DNA of 64,000 nucleotides from Lactifluus volemus (GCA_022376515.1 WTXI01000017.1:1-64000); one strand, 5' to 3'; counted from the stretch's first letter, positions 1 through 10,467 are shown. The notes: a model not told the origin generated them from the letters alone. Made by a program: numbers and translations.

Positions 1-408
1 ATGACGGCGAGTGCCCTTCACTGCAAGACTTGCATGGAACGGGTCGTCAATAGTAGCAGTGGAACCGCCGCTGATAGTGCCGCCGCCAGGATCACGCACA
101 CGCCCTATTGTGGTAGATGCAAGTGACGAAACCCCGGACACGTCTACGTCGACTGCCCCCTCCATCACTGGTGCGAATGGTGCGCCGACTATGGCCATCC
201 GGGCCCTTCATGTCACGAACCCCACCAGCAATGCAAGTTCGGAGACTCTTGTAGAGTCCCCTTAGAACACCCTCACTGGCATTGGTCGTGCCCCTATACC
301 GACGACAAGAAGGCTTACCTCTGGTATGGCCACGGTATTGACCGCTCCACGTCTGGCTGGATCAACGCAGAGATGACTGACTGGGACTACGCCGCTGACC
401 GTGAGTAA
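1..408 (+). mobile_element. 3' end of a decayed gypsy polyprotein with a Cys/His-rich tail
   Basis: In frame from position 127 to the TAA at 406-408, the sequence reads as a Cys/His-rich tail. It has CEWC, then CADYGHPGPSCHEPHQQC, then further Cys and His residues, before ending with AADRE. The pattern looks like a zinc-binding tail. It sits directly upstream of a G-rich tract and an LTR start (443), which is where the end of a gypsy polyprotein should lie. A similar tail ends the second gypsy copy near 6172-6420. A stop at 124-126 and an alternative open frame at 11-265 show the fragment is decayed or frameshifted. Its 5' part lies outside the window. Confidence 0.5.
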
Positions 409-442
409 ACGCAGGTGGGACTGCGCCTTAGACGGGGGATGG

Positions 443-1047
443 TGTTATGGACTGACACGTGTTTGCTGACTCATACTATACATTTTCAGACTGCTGACTC
501 ATTCCTGCTGACTCTCTTGCTTATGTGGATGGACTGCCGATCACTTTGTTTCAGATCGCTTACTTACTTTTCTCACGTACAGCCTCGCACAGCACCGTAC
601 AGCCTCAAGCAACAGCCACATGCACAGGATGACTCGCTGATTCCTGGAACATGTTTCAAACCCTGAAAGCTGTACGAAGGTCACAGCCCTTATGGCTGTG
701 TACATAGCCTCGACTTCTTATATATAAACCCTGTACTTTCTGCCCTAGAGACCTTAAGTCTCAGTTTTGTTTCGCAATCCAAGTCCTTCTATCTATTAGA
801 ACCTTGTCTTGCCTAGAAGCATCAGACCTGAGAGAACCCTCTTGACATTACGACCTTCGACTTCTTGACACTTTGGTCTCACCCTGAGCCCAAAGCCCTT
901 GACCTCTGAAACGCTCTTGACTTAGTCGTTTACTAAGTCTCGTCTTTATCGAACCTTTGATCTTGACTTGCACGCCTTGCAAGTCTAGTTCTTGACTCCA
1001 CGAACGAACGTACACTTCGTACAAAGGTCCCGCTTGGAACCTTAACA
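443..1047 (+). repeat. LTR family A (3' LTR, about 605 bp)
   Basis: The sequence begins TGTTATGG just after a G-rich polypurine-like tract and ends CCTTAACA at 1040-1047, a 7/8 match to the inverted start (CCATAACA). The TG...CA ends, a TATA-like run near 719-727 and the position right after a polyprotein stop make it a 3' LTR. Its first 140 bp or so recur in inverted orientation at about 3440-3588. The exact 3' end is inferred from the terminal inverted repeat only. No target-site duplication can be tested because the 5' end is outside the window. Confidence 0.6.
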
Positions 1048-1924
1048 TCAAGTCACCACTTGCCTTTTCATGCCCCCTCCAGCGTCCCTTTCTCCGTCCT
1101 TGCTTTCTGTCACCGCCATCGCATCGCATCACCATCGCCCCTCTCGCGCCCTTTCTGTCGTTGCCATCTCCTGCCCTCTGTCTTCGCCTCTCTCGCGTCC
1201 TCTTATTGCCACTACCGCTCGCCCTCGTCGCCGCCACCGCTCGTCCTCTGTCGTCGTCCCGCTCGCCCCATGTCGTCGCGACCGCTCTGTTAATTACATG
1301 GTACATGCCGGTGCATCATAACTTTTTCTTTGACATCTCACACTAATCTTTTTCTTTTCTTTCATTCCCCTTTTCGTCCCCCAGCCGCTGGCACTGAGGG
1401 GCGTTACGCGTGGACATTCGATGGCGTCACCGTCGCTCGGACGTCGCTTTTGCGACCGTCCGACGCTTGACGCCTGCGACTGGGACACTCGCGTGACGTC
1501 TCCCCAAAGTCTTGCCTGGGTTCCCCCACACTGCACCACCTGCCATCTCCCCTCGCCACCGCTGCCGTGGCCACTGCTACCCTGACCCCGCCGCCACCAT
1601 CCAGACGCTGTCGCCCCTGCCCTGACGCCGCAGCCCTGCCGTCGCTGCTGCAGCCCCGATGCCGCCGCCACTGCCTCGCCGTCGCTGCTGCGTCCCCGCC
1701 ATCGCTTTTGCTGCCCTGACGCTGCCGCCACTGCCCCGCCGCCCCTGCCGTCGCTGCTGCTGCTCCGACGCTGCCGTCACTGCACCGCCACCCCTGCCGC
1801 TGCCCCGACGCTGCCGTCACCGCTGCTGCTGCCCCGACGCCGCCGTTGCGGCGCCACCCTGCAGCCCCGCCCTCGCAGCCTCCCTATGGGTAGGGCCAGC
1901 AGGGCCGGCCCCGGGCCGACCCCT
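1048..1924. other. GC-rich low-complexity stretch
   Basis: This is a pyrimidine- and C/G-rich region dominated by CCG, CTG and CGC triplets. Several overlapping open frames exist in both strands, but all are low complexity (Pro/Arg/Ala/Ser on plus, Gly/Arg/Gln on minus) and none resembles a protein. It ends in palindromic GGGCCGGCCC-type motifs. I see no gene here. Confidence 0.5.
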
Positions 1925-2006
1925 AAGGGCCGGTCATAAAGCTCTCCGGCCCTGGCCCTGGAAATAAGGGCCGGTCGTAAAGCTCTCCGGCCCTGGCCCT
2001 GGAAAT
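1925..2006. repeat. 41-bp tandem repeat, two copies
   Basis: Two consecutive 41-bp units, each starting AAGGGCCGGTC and ending CCTGGAAAT, differ at one base (CATAAAG versus CGTAAAG). Related but degraded GGGCCGGCCC palindromes continue to about 2100. Confidence 0.8.
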
Positions 2007-2104
2007 AAGGGCAGGGCCACCCTGGTGCTGGCCCGGCCCCTCAAGGGCCAGCAAATTGCTGGCCCGGCCCTAGGGCCAACGAGGGCCGGCCCGGCCCCCG
2101 GACA

Positions 2105-3265
2105 GTCTATGAGTTACTGTAATCTAGTTAATGTAGTATAAATTAGTGGTAGCTAGAACTGTATTAAAGTGTACTAGTAGTAATTTGTTGCTGTGTCTAG
2201 TTAATGTAGTATAAATTAGTGGCAGCTATAACTGCATATAAGTGTACTAGTAGTAGATCTGTTGCTATAACCTAGTTAATGTGGTACAATTTACTAGCAG
2301 CTATAACTGTATGTAAGTGTACTAGTAGAAGTTCTGTTGCTGTGACCTAGTTAATGTGGCACAATTTACTAGCAGCTATAACTGTATGTAAGTGTACTAG
2401 TAGAACTTGAGTTACTGTAATCTAGTTAATGTAGTATAAATTAGTGGTAGCTATAACTGTATTAAAGTGTACTAGTAGTAATTTGTTGCTGTGTCTAGTT
2501 AATGTAGTATAAATTAGTGGCAGCTATAACTGCACATAAGTGTACTAGTAGTAGATCTGTTGCTGTGACCTAGTTAATGTGGTATAATTTACTAGCAGCT
2601 ATAACTGCATGTAAGTGTACTAGTAGAACTTGAGTTACTGTAATCTAGTTAATGTGATGTAAATTTGTGATAGCTAGAACTGTATTAAAGTGTACTAGTA
2701 GTAATTTGTTGCTGTGTCTAGTTAATGTAGTATAAATTAGTGGCAGCTATAACTGCACATAAGTGTACTAGTAGTAGATCTGTTGCTATGACCTAGTTAA
2801 TGTGGTACAATTTACTAGCAGCTATAACTGTATGTAAGTGTACTAGTAGAACTTGAGTTACTGTAATCTAGTTAATGTAGTATAAATTAGTGGTAGCTAT
2901 AACTGTATGTAAGTGTACTAGTAGAACTTGATTTACTGTACTCTAGTTCATGTGATGTAAATTTGTAGCAGCTATAACTGCATGTAAGTGTACTAGTAGT
3001 AAATCTGTTGCTGTGTCTAGTTAATGTGGTATAAACTAGTAGCAGCTATAACTGTACTAAAGTGTACTAGTAGTAAATCAGTTGCTATATCTAATTAACT
3101 CATGGAAGTTTGGCATTAGCTATAGCCATACTAAAGTAAACTAGTAGTAAACATATTACTGTGTCTAGTTAATGGGTTATAATTTATAGTAGCTATAACT
3201 GTGCTAAAGTGTACTAAACAGTAAGCTGGTTTAGCTGTGTCTAGTTAATGTGACAGGAAAAATGA
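2105..3265. repeat. Satellite-like tandem array, about 75-bp unit, about 15 copies
   Basis: A unit of about 75 bp is repeated head to tail. Each copy carries CTAGTTAATGT, a degenerate AT-rich middle with GCAGCTATAACTG, and AGTGTACTAGTAG. Copies diverge slightly, and the last ones (after about 3070) become degenerate and merge into unique AT-rich sequence. Higher-order similarity is visible: three- or four-unit blocks repeat with the same variants. No open reading frame of note runs through it. Confidence 0.9.
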
Positions 3266-3439
3266 GTGGCACCAGCTATATAGAAGTATACTAGCTATAA
3301 CAGATCATACTGGTCATAATTAACTAGCTACATCAGTAGGTACTGTAGAAAGTAGTATCAGTAATTGCTGGGCTGAATTCAAAGTACTTTCGTACTTTTG
3401 CTAAAGTTTAGTATACTAATTTAGCCAGGACTATTGCTA

Positions 3440-3588
3440 TGTAAGGCTGTTATCGTGAGAAAAATAAGTAAGCGATCTGAAACAAAGCGATCGGCAGTCC
3501 ATTCACATAAGCAAGGGAGTCAGCAGAAATGAGTCAGTAGTCCGAAAATGTATAGTATGAGTCAGCAAACACGTGTCAGTCCATAACA
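3440..3588 (-). repeat. LTR family A fragment, inverted
   Basis: Positions 3454-3588 are close to the exact reverse complement of 443-577, ending CCATAACA, the LTR-A start read backwards. A few substitutions separate the arms. Similarity fades upstream of about 3440. Flanks do not show a matching target duplication with the copy at 443, so the two are not simply the ends of one element. Confidence 0.8.
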
Positions 3589-4286
3589 CTGACTCAGGTC
3601 CTTAGTCAATGGTCTTGACTTCGCTACTGTACTGTGACCTTGTAGGATAGTTGGCTGGCCCTCTGTACGCATAAATAGGGCCCTGTGGATGAGCTAAAGC
3701 CCCAGCTTCAGCTTCGTCTAGAATCACAGTTCATTGTCTCCTGCTCACACTCACATCGCATCTTCTCCTCTCTTCTTGTGAATCCCCTCTTCGTACCTTG
3801 ATCCAGGTACTTCGCGCCACTGATCAGACTTCTGTTCACTTGTTTCCACTACCAGAAACAAGCTCACAGATGCCTGAACCCTAATACGAACGCGCTGTGA
3901 GAAGTAGTTCCCACTTCTCACCCTGCGTCCGCCCTCGAACCTTAGTTCAACCTCACACTAACGTACTAGGGCTAGAAAGATCCTTTCTAACTATAGTACG
4001 CTCGCACCTGTGTTGTGGTTGAACCTACACACCATCATTAACCCATCTGCCACCGTCTATCCTTTTTAGGAATGGTAACTCCGACCATCGCGTGCACCAG
4101 CCCATACTACCTGTCTCACGCGATACAGAACCAAGAGTTCACACAGTCAAGTCTACTCCTTACGGGACCTTGCCTGCGCATGCTAGAATCAACTATTTGG
4201 TGTTGCTAGTCTTGTTCGACTCGCTGCAGCAAATAGCTAACCCGAACGACGCTCACTTTGAGCCACGGTCCCTGCGAACTGTGACA
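3589..4286 (+). repeat. LTR family B, 5'-truncated copy
   Basis: This copy matches the complete family-B LTR at 9059-9993 from about its position 234 onwards: the CTGACTCAGGTCC stretch, a TATA-like CATAAATAGGG near 3670, and the terminal CTGTGACA at 4279-4286. The first 234 bp are missing because it abuts the inverted LTR-A end at 3588. Integrase sequence begins immediately after its 3' end. Confidence 0.75.
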
Positions 4287-6420
4287 CGCCCTCTACGCTC
4301 AATACATTTTCCCCCACTATGGAGTGCCCAAAACCATCATATCAGACCGCGATACAAGGTTTACCTCGAAGTTTACAATAGACCTCTGTAAACAACTTAA
4401 CATAAAGCAAAACATCAGTATGGCACACCACCCCCAAACAGATGGCCAATCAGAAAGGACGAACCAATGGCTAGAACAATATCTCAGGATCTATGGCAAC
4501 TTCCAGCAGAATGACTGGGCACAATGGCTCCCACTCGCCCAATTTGTACACAACTCTTGGCCCAGTTCCACCACCAGAAAGACCCCCTTCAAGTTACTCA
4601 TTGGCTTTACCCCACAGGCTCAGGAACAACAAGTAACGGACTCAGCCCTACTGGCTCTAGACGAATGATCCACCTACCTCTGCGGACTGTGGGAACAAGC
4701 GCAAAAGGCCATTCATCAGGCACAAGACATGACGAGGAAGTACCACGAGTAAAAGAAGGGGCAACACCACTTCCGACCTTTCACCAAGGGACAGATGGTC
4801 CTACTTGAGGGGACAAACCTAAACCTACCCTATCTGACAAAGAAGCTTCGACCAAAGCGTTTCAGACCTTTCCATGTCGTCAAAGTGGTTTCGCCTTATG
4901 TGTACAAATTGGACTTGCCACCCCAATGGAAGATCCATAATGTCTTCCATGCGTCCCTTCTGACCTCACATTCGGAAACAGCCGAACATGGCCGAAATCA
5001 CACCGAGCCACCCCCAGATCTGGTAGATGATCATCCAGAATACGAAGTCGAAGAGATTCTCAGATCAAGAAGGCGATACAGGAAACTCCAATATCTTCTA
5101 AAGTGAAAAGGATATTCCGCAGCACACAACACATGGGAACCGGTCAAGAACATTAATTCCCTGGAGTTAATCCGAGAATTCCACAAGGCAAATCCCGAAG
5201 CCGTGAGAACTCTCAAAGTCGAGGAGGATATAAACCCCACTCTTGACCTACAACAATCGCCATCCCCCTCTCCCATGGACTTTTCTCCCATCCGAGACTT
5301 CATCCTCGACCTTGACCTTGCTTCCATCGACATCCCTGACGATACCTACGCTGCCCTCCTCCTCACCAGCCTCACCCCAGAAGATTTTCAACCCGAGCAC
5401 CTCGACATCAACAATGAATATGCCGCCTCACCATCACCCCTCCCAGTACCAGATCCGTCCACCAGGCCCCTCGCACCTGTACCTATACTCTGGGCCCCTT
5501 AGCCCACTTGACCTTCCGCTTACAGGGAATGGTCCCCCAAGCCCATCGATGACAACTACCCCTCGCCTGTCACTCCTCCTAATTTGGAAGAAGAGCCCCC
5601 TTCCCTCGCGCTTGACCTCTTCCACCGCGTCAACGAGTGGAGGACCCAGTCAGCCCCGCAACTGGAGGCAGCGGGCCAAGAAGTCCCTCCCTTTCCATCA
5701 CCCTCCTCACGCTCTGAGCCGCACAACGCCTTCGAGCGCCCCTTCACGCGGGTCAACACCCCCGCCTCTGACAGCAACAGTCATCGATCTGACCAGTCCC
5801 TCTCCACCTCCGCTTCCAGCGAGGAGTCCCAGTTACCACGTCAGGACTCCTACCCCAGCTACCCCTCACCCACCAGCCCACATGTGTCAGCTACATTGGA
5901 TGCCACCCACTCCCGACCTGCACGGGGCTATGTTGCCCAATCCCCTCAACACGCCATTTATACCGGCACAGAGTCCTACACCTCTGCCAAGAAGGGCAAG
6001 GCTCCTGCAGATGGTGGCACTCGTGGACTCCAATGGGAACATGCAGGCGTTTGGCACAGCGTTTGTGCCACCGAATACACACCTCCTTCACATGGCACGT
6101 GGTATTACCCTCAGTAGTTTTCCTCCCCTCTAGCCATCACCTGGGTCCTGACCTTTCCACCTCCACCTCCCATGTACCCGGCCTGTCACCGTTGCGGCGT
6201 CAGCCAGCCTGACCACCCCGCTGACCTCTGCCCCGTCGACATCTGCTGCCTCTATTGTGCAGGCAGGCACCTCTCGTGCCATTGCCCATGGCTGCACTTC
6301 CTGTGCACGGCTGACGACTGTTTTTGCCCCGACGACCACAACTTCGCGGAGCTGGAGGGCGTTCGCAACCCCGTCTGGCAGTGCCCCACATCCCTCATCT
6401 TGCATCGGCAGAACTACTGA
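4287..6420 (+). pseudogene. Ty3/gypsy chromovirus integrase-chromodomain remnant with C-terminal tail
   Basis: Starting directly at the end of the LTR-B fragment, the frame reads the core of a gypsy integrase (PHYGVPKTIISDRDTRF, then HHPQTDGQSERTNQ) and the integrase C-terminal part. A chromodomain follows (EYEVEEIL, then KGYSAAHNTWEPVKN near 5038-5150). In-frame stops at about 4666, 4750 and 5104 interrupt it. The stop at 5104 takes the place of a residue just before KGY. After the chromodomain comes a Pro/Ser-rich extension broken by frameshifts (5203-6117). The last segment is a Cys/His-rich tail (6172-6420) with CHRCG, CPVDICCLYC and CHC motifs. Gag, protease, reverse transcriptase and RNase H are absent. 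The element is dead. Confidence 0.85.
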
Positions 6421-6457
6421 GGCGCTGGTGGCACAGCGCCCTTGAGAAGGGAGGCAC

Positions 6458-6988
6458 TGTTATGGTTTGGCACATGATTTGCTTATGTATTGATCTCATG
6501 TGACTGTGGGTATCTTTTCACTTTCTTACAAGACAATCTACGGTATGGATCTTTCCAAAGTATCTCCACAGATCTCCATAGTTTCTCCACCCAATCTACA
6601 ATATATTATTTAGGAGGCATGTCACACCATGACACGCCTGAGACTCTATGACTCAGCATCACACCCTAGGAGTATATAAACCGGTCCATTGTAGCTTGTC
6701 TTCTTAGACTTCGCTTCATCTGCAATCAGACTAGTTGAACCCTCTTCCCTTCTCTGCCCTTCAAGTCAGACCTCCTGACCGTTGTCAATACAAGACTTAG
6801 TCTCGTCTTGTGATTGCCCTTGACCTCTTCTTTGACAATACAGTAGAGTGCATCCATCAGCACGACGCTCTCCTCTATAGTAAAGCCAAGGGAAGAACTC
6901 GAGTAATCCTTATCATACTGAGCCTGATTGCCACGCTCAGCCCTCCTCATATTACTTAAAGCACACGTCATGCGCCAAGGCCCCTCTG
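6458..6988 (+). repeat. LTR family C (3' LTR of the gypsy remnant), split by a later insertion
   Basis: It begins TGTTATGG right after a purine tract (GAGAAGGGAGGCAC) and carries a TATA box (GTATATAAACC) near 6672. It is interrupted at 6988 by the minus-strand solo LTR, whose target duplication is CTCTG. It appears to resume at 10439 and end CCTTGACA at 10448, giving a net length of about 541 bp with TG...CA ends. It shares its first bases with family A but is otherwise distinct. Confidence 0.65.
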
Positions 6989-7421
6989 TGTCACAGTTCA
7001 CAGGGACCGTGGCTCGGAGTGAGCTTCAATTAATCAGTGGAGGACGCACAGGCGAGTTCCGGTGAAGGATAGACTTGACTGTGCGAACTCTTGGTTCTGT
7101 ATCGTGTGAGGCGGGTAGTATGGGCCGGCGCACGCGATGGTCGGAGTTACCATTCCCAAAGAGGATAGACGGTGGCAGATGGACGAAGGACGATCTGTAA
7201 GTTCAACTGCAATGCGGGCGCGAGTGTATTTGGAATGCAAGGGATGCTCGCCTTCCAAGGACACTCGTGGGAGGTTGAACTAAGGTTTGTGCGAAATAGA
7301 AGAGAAGGAATTAGACAATCCTTCACCCTCGATTTCATACAAGGTTCAGAGCGTCTGTGAGCTTATTTACAAGGCGTAAACAAGCAAACAGATGTTCTGA
7401 TTGTGGCGCGAAGGTACCTTA

Positions 7422-9038
7422 TTTTTTTTTTTTTTTTTTTTTTTTTTTGGAATTGGGGTTTAGAGTCCCCGCGTATATTGCGACAAGACTAATGCTAACT
7501 CGGTACCACACGAAATTCTGTGCGTAAAGGGAAAAGGAACAAAGACTAACTAGCTTGACCGGGAGTGCTGGGCTATTCGCCCGTCGGACCCCGCCGGCCC
7601 CGCAGAGGGGGTGACCCAATTACCCAAAGGGCCCCCCAAAACGGGCTGGCCTCGAACCAGACTCCTAGCCTTCCAGCAGTAGAGACCTCGCCCTAAACCC
7701 ACAAAAATGAACAAGCGTATAGATACGGTAGCGGAAAAGGAGGTGTGAATAGAAGTAGTGAAAACAGGAGGAGTATGGAAAAAGGTGGGAGACATGCAAC
7801 AAGTCCGAAAGAAGAGAGGAGGAAGGCGGACCGAACCCCACGGAAGGGTGAGACCTAGACCGGAGGCGGCAGTGGCGCCTGGGAAGGAGGGGGGGGAGCC
7901 TGGTTTGAGGGAGTCTTGGCAGGAGGGGGCTTCTGCTTCCACTTCTTCACGACAGCTCGAACCCCAAAGAGGAAGAGGTGACGATCAGAAAGCAGAGTCT
8001 TGAGGCTAGAACCATCTGGGTCCTCGAAGGCAAACACGAGGGAGGAGACAGCGCCGGTGGAGTAAGAGGAGGGAGAACGGACCCAAGAAGGGCCGAGGGT
8101 GATCGGGAGGGAGGCGTACGTAGGGTTAAGGGCAACAAGGGCCCGGTGACACTCGTCCGGTGATGCGGCACCAGAAGAGGGAGAGACTCCGGTCGGGACA
8201 CCATTGACGGTGACCCGAGACCATTTGACGTTAGGGCGGGGGGTGGGGAGGGGAGAGGAGGCAGGGAGGGAAAGGTAGGAGGAGAGGATACGCGAGATGT
8301 GAGGGGAGGAGGCTTGAAGGGTGGCGAGGGACCCGTGGGGACCCCCAAAGACAACGAGGTTGCCTTTCGCCGTCCACTTAACGGCAGAGAGGGGAGGTTG
8401 GGGGGGGAGGAGGCAGCGAGGTCCGTGTTTAGAACTCCGCAAGTCGTGCTGGGGTCAGGGCGTGGGGCACCAGGCGGGAGGAAGGGAGCCAAGGAGACCA
8501 CGAGGCTAGGGCACAAGGGCTTGGCAATGGCTTTCGCCGCGTAGGAGGGGGGGGAGGGCTTAGGGGAGGGGGCTTTAGGGGGGCCCTTGGCAGGAGTCTT
8601 AGCAGCAGCGGGGGCTTTTGTTGGAGGGGGGGGAGGGGCAGGCGTGTTGACCTTTTTCTGGAGGTCGGCCATCGCCACGGAGAGCAACTGGAGGGTTGAT
8701 TGGATCACCGAGAGGTCCAAAGGCGGGGAGGCAGGGGGAGGGGGAGGAGGAGGAGGAGGAGGGGGCAAGTAAGGGCGAACTTCCGGTTGCAGAAGCCAGC
8801 TCATCATGAGGCCGGCCGCGTCGAAGCTGTTTTCAGCAGAGGCAGCAGTAAAAATAGCAGTGAAGCCATTGAGGTAAGCGGCCAGTGCATCAAGAGGGGA
8901 GGGGGGGTCTGGATCGCGAAGGATGAGTTCACGAAGGGCGGGAGGGGGGGTGGGGTGGGCAGAGTCCACAGGAGGGGACATTACACGTTTCTGGCGAGGC
9001 ATGACTGAGATGATGGTGGTAAGAGGGAAAGGAGCGAT
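7422..9038 (-). mobile_element. LINE-like ORF1-only retroposon with poly(A) tail
   Basis: A 1.6-kb insertion on minus ends in 27 A residues (T run 7422-7448). It is bounded by perfect 14-bp direct repeats GCGAAGGTACCTTA (7408-7421 and 9039-9052). The body encodes one protein resembling the ORF1 that precedes reverse transcriptase in basidiomycete Tad/jockey-type LINEs. No endonuclease or reverse transcriptase is present: only about 400 bp separate the end of ORF1 from the tail. A tRNA B-box-like string GGTTCGAGGCC lies on minus at 7648-7658. The intact duplications mean the element was inserted in this short form, so it was probably mobilised in trans. Confidence 0.8.
7855..9002 (-). pseudogene. 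LINE ORF1-like protein, frameshifted
   Basis: The start ATG is at 9002 (MPRQKRVMSPP). The N-terminal half is proline-rich with a predicted helix around LDALAAYLNGF and a coiled-coil-like segment near residues 105-116 (MADLQKK). The frame moves within a G run (C run on the coding strand) at about 8400-8407. In the new frame it continues through AVKWTAKGNLVVFGG, CHRALVALNP, PSWVRSPSS and LVFAFEDPDGS to GVRAVVKKWKQKP. These match, from memory, the conserved core of basidiomycete LINE ORF1 proteins. The shift at a homopolymer inactivates the ORF unless it is an assembly error. Confidence 0.65.
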
Positions 9039-9058
9039 GCGAAGGTACCTTAACCAAA

Positions 9059-9993
9059 TGTTACGGTTATGCGGGCCGCCCGGCCCATTTCTTGCTATTT
9101 TCCGTCTGATTTTCGACTTGTGTTGTGACCTAGGATCCCTTTCCTTGGCCAGCCCCTTCTGTTCTGCTTCTAGGGGCTGTGCATCGCCATTTTGGATGTG
9201 TATTTGACTCAGGGATCATGACTCAAATCTTGAGTCAGCGTTCTTGACTCAGATCTTGAGTCAGACGCACTGAGTCAGTTCTTGAGTCATCAGAACTGAC
9301 TCAGGTCCTTAGTCAATAGTTCTGACTTCGCTACTGTACTGTGACCTTTGTAGGATAGTTGGCTGGCCCTCTGTACGCATAAATAGGGCCCTGTAGACGA
9401 GCTAAAGCCCCAGCTTCAGCTTCGTCTAGAATCGCAGTTCATTGTCTCCTGCTCACACTCGCATCGCATCTTCCCCTCTCTTCTTGTGAATCCCCTCTTC
9501 GTACCTTGATCTAGGTACCTCGCGCCACGATCAGACATCTGTGAATTTGTTCCATTTCCGTGCAACAAGTCCCCAGACGCCTGAACCCTAATACGAACGC
9601 GCTGTGAGAAGTAGTCCCCACTTCTCACCCCGCGTCCGCCCTCGAACCTTAGTTCAACCTCTCACGAGTGTCCTTGGAAGGCGAGTATCTCTTGCGTTCC
9701 AATTACACTCGCGCCCGTGTTGCGGTTGAACCTACACATCGTCATTAACCCATCTGCCACCGTCTATCCCTTTTGGGAACGGTAACTCCGACCATCGCGT
9801 GCACCGGTCCGCTAGTCCGTCTCGCGCGATACAGACACCCAGAGTTCGCACAGTCAAGTCTACTCCACACAGGACCTTGCCTGCGCGTGCTAGAATCGAC
9901 TATTTGGTGTTGCTAGTCTTGTCCGACTCGCCACAGCAAATAGCCAACCAGAACGATGCTCACTTCGAGCCACGGTCCCTGCGAACCGTGACA
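9059..9993 (+). mobile_element. Complete solo LTR family B (935 bp)
   Basis: It starts TGTTACGG and ends CCGTGACA. Perfect 5-bp target duplications CCAAA flank it (9054-9058 and 9994-9998). A TATA-like CATAAATAGGG lies near 9379. Between 9225 and 9310 there are repeated TGACTCA/GACTCAG motifs, a possible bZIP-binding promoter block. It is inserted into a minus-strand member of its own family. No retroelement coding sequence lies inside. Confidence 0.9.
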
Positions 9994-10467
9994 CCAAAGG
10001 TACGAAGAGGGGATGCACAAGAAAAAGAGAGGGAGATTGAGTGTCAAGCAACAACTGTGATTCTCGACAAAGCTGAAGCTGGGGCTTTAGCTTGTCTATA
10101 GGGCCCTATTTATGCGTACAGAGGGCCAGTCAACTATCCTACAAAGGTTACAGTAAAGTAGCGAAGTCAAGACCATTGACTAAGGACCTGAGTCAGTTCT
10201 GATGACTCAAGAACTGACTCAGTGCGTCTGACTCAAGACCTGAGTCAAGAACGCTGACTCAAGATTTGAGTCATGATCCCTGAGTCAAATACACGTCCAA
10301 AATAGCGATGCACAGCCCCTGGAAGACCAACAGAGGGGGCTGGCCAAAGAAAGGGATCCTAGGTCGTAACACAAGTCGAAAAATAGATGGAAAACAGTAA
10401 GAAATGGGCCAGACGGCCCACATAACCGTAACACTCTGAGCCTTGACAGGTTGCAATGCGTTGCATG

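Larger units (their letters stand above)
6989..10433 (-). mobile_element. Solo LTR family B (minus), interrupted by two nested insertions
   Basis: On plus it starts TGTCACAG at 6989 and ends CCGTAACA at 10433. It is flanked by perfect 5-bp target duplications CTCTG (6984-6988 and 10434-10438). Removing the LINE-like insertion (7422-9052, including one duplication copy) and the inner solo LTR (9059-9998, including one duplication copy) leaves about 884 bp of LTR sequence colinear with the complete inner copy. It is a solo LTR: no internal retroelement sequence is present. Confidence 0.85.

Noticed and set aside
848..1967. Several overlapping open frames on both strands
   Set aside because: They overlap an LTR and a CCG/CTG-rich tract, are compositionally extreme and lack any family resemblance.
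2105..3265. CRISPR-like array
   Set aside because: Units are contiguous tandem copies without unique spacers, and the genome is fungal.
7560..7710. Possible degenerate tRNA gene on minus (B-box-like GGTTCGAGGCC)
   Set aside because: No acceptor or anticodon stem can be formed around it; kept only as a remark on the LINE-like element.
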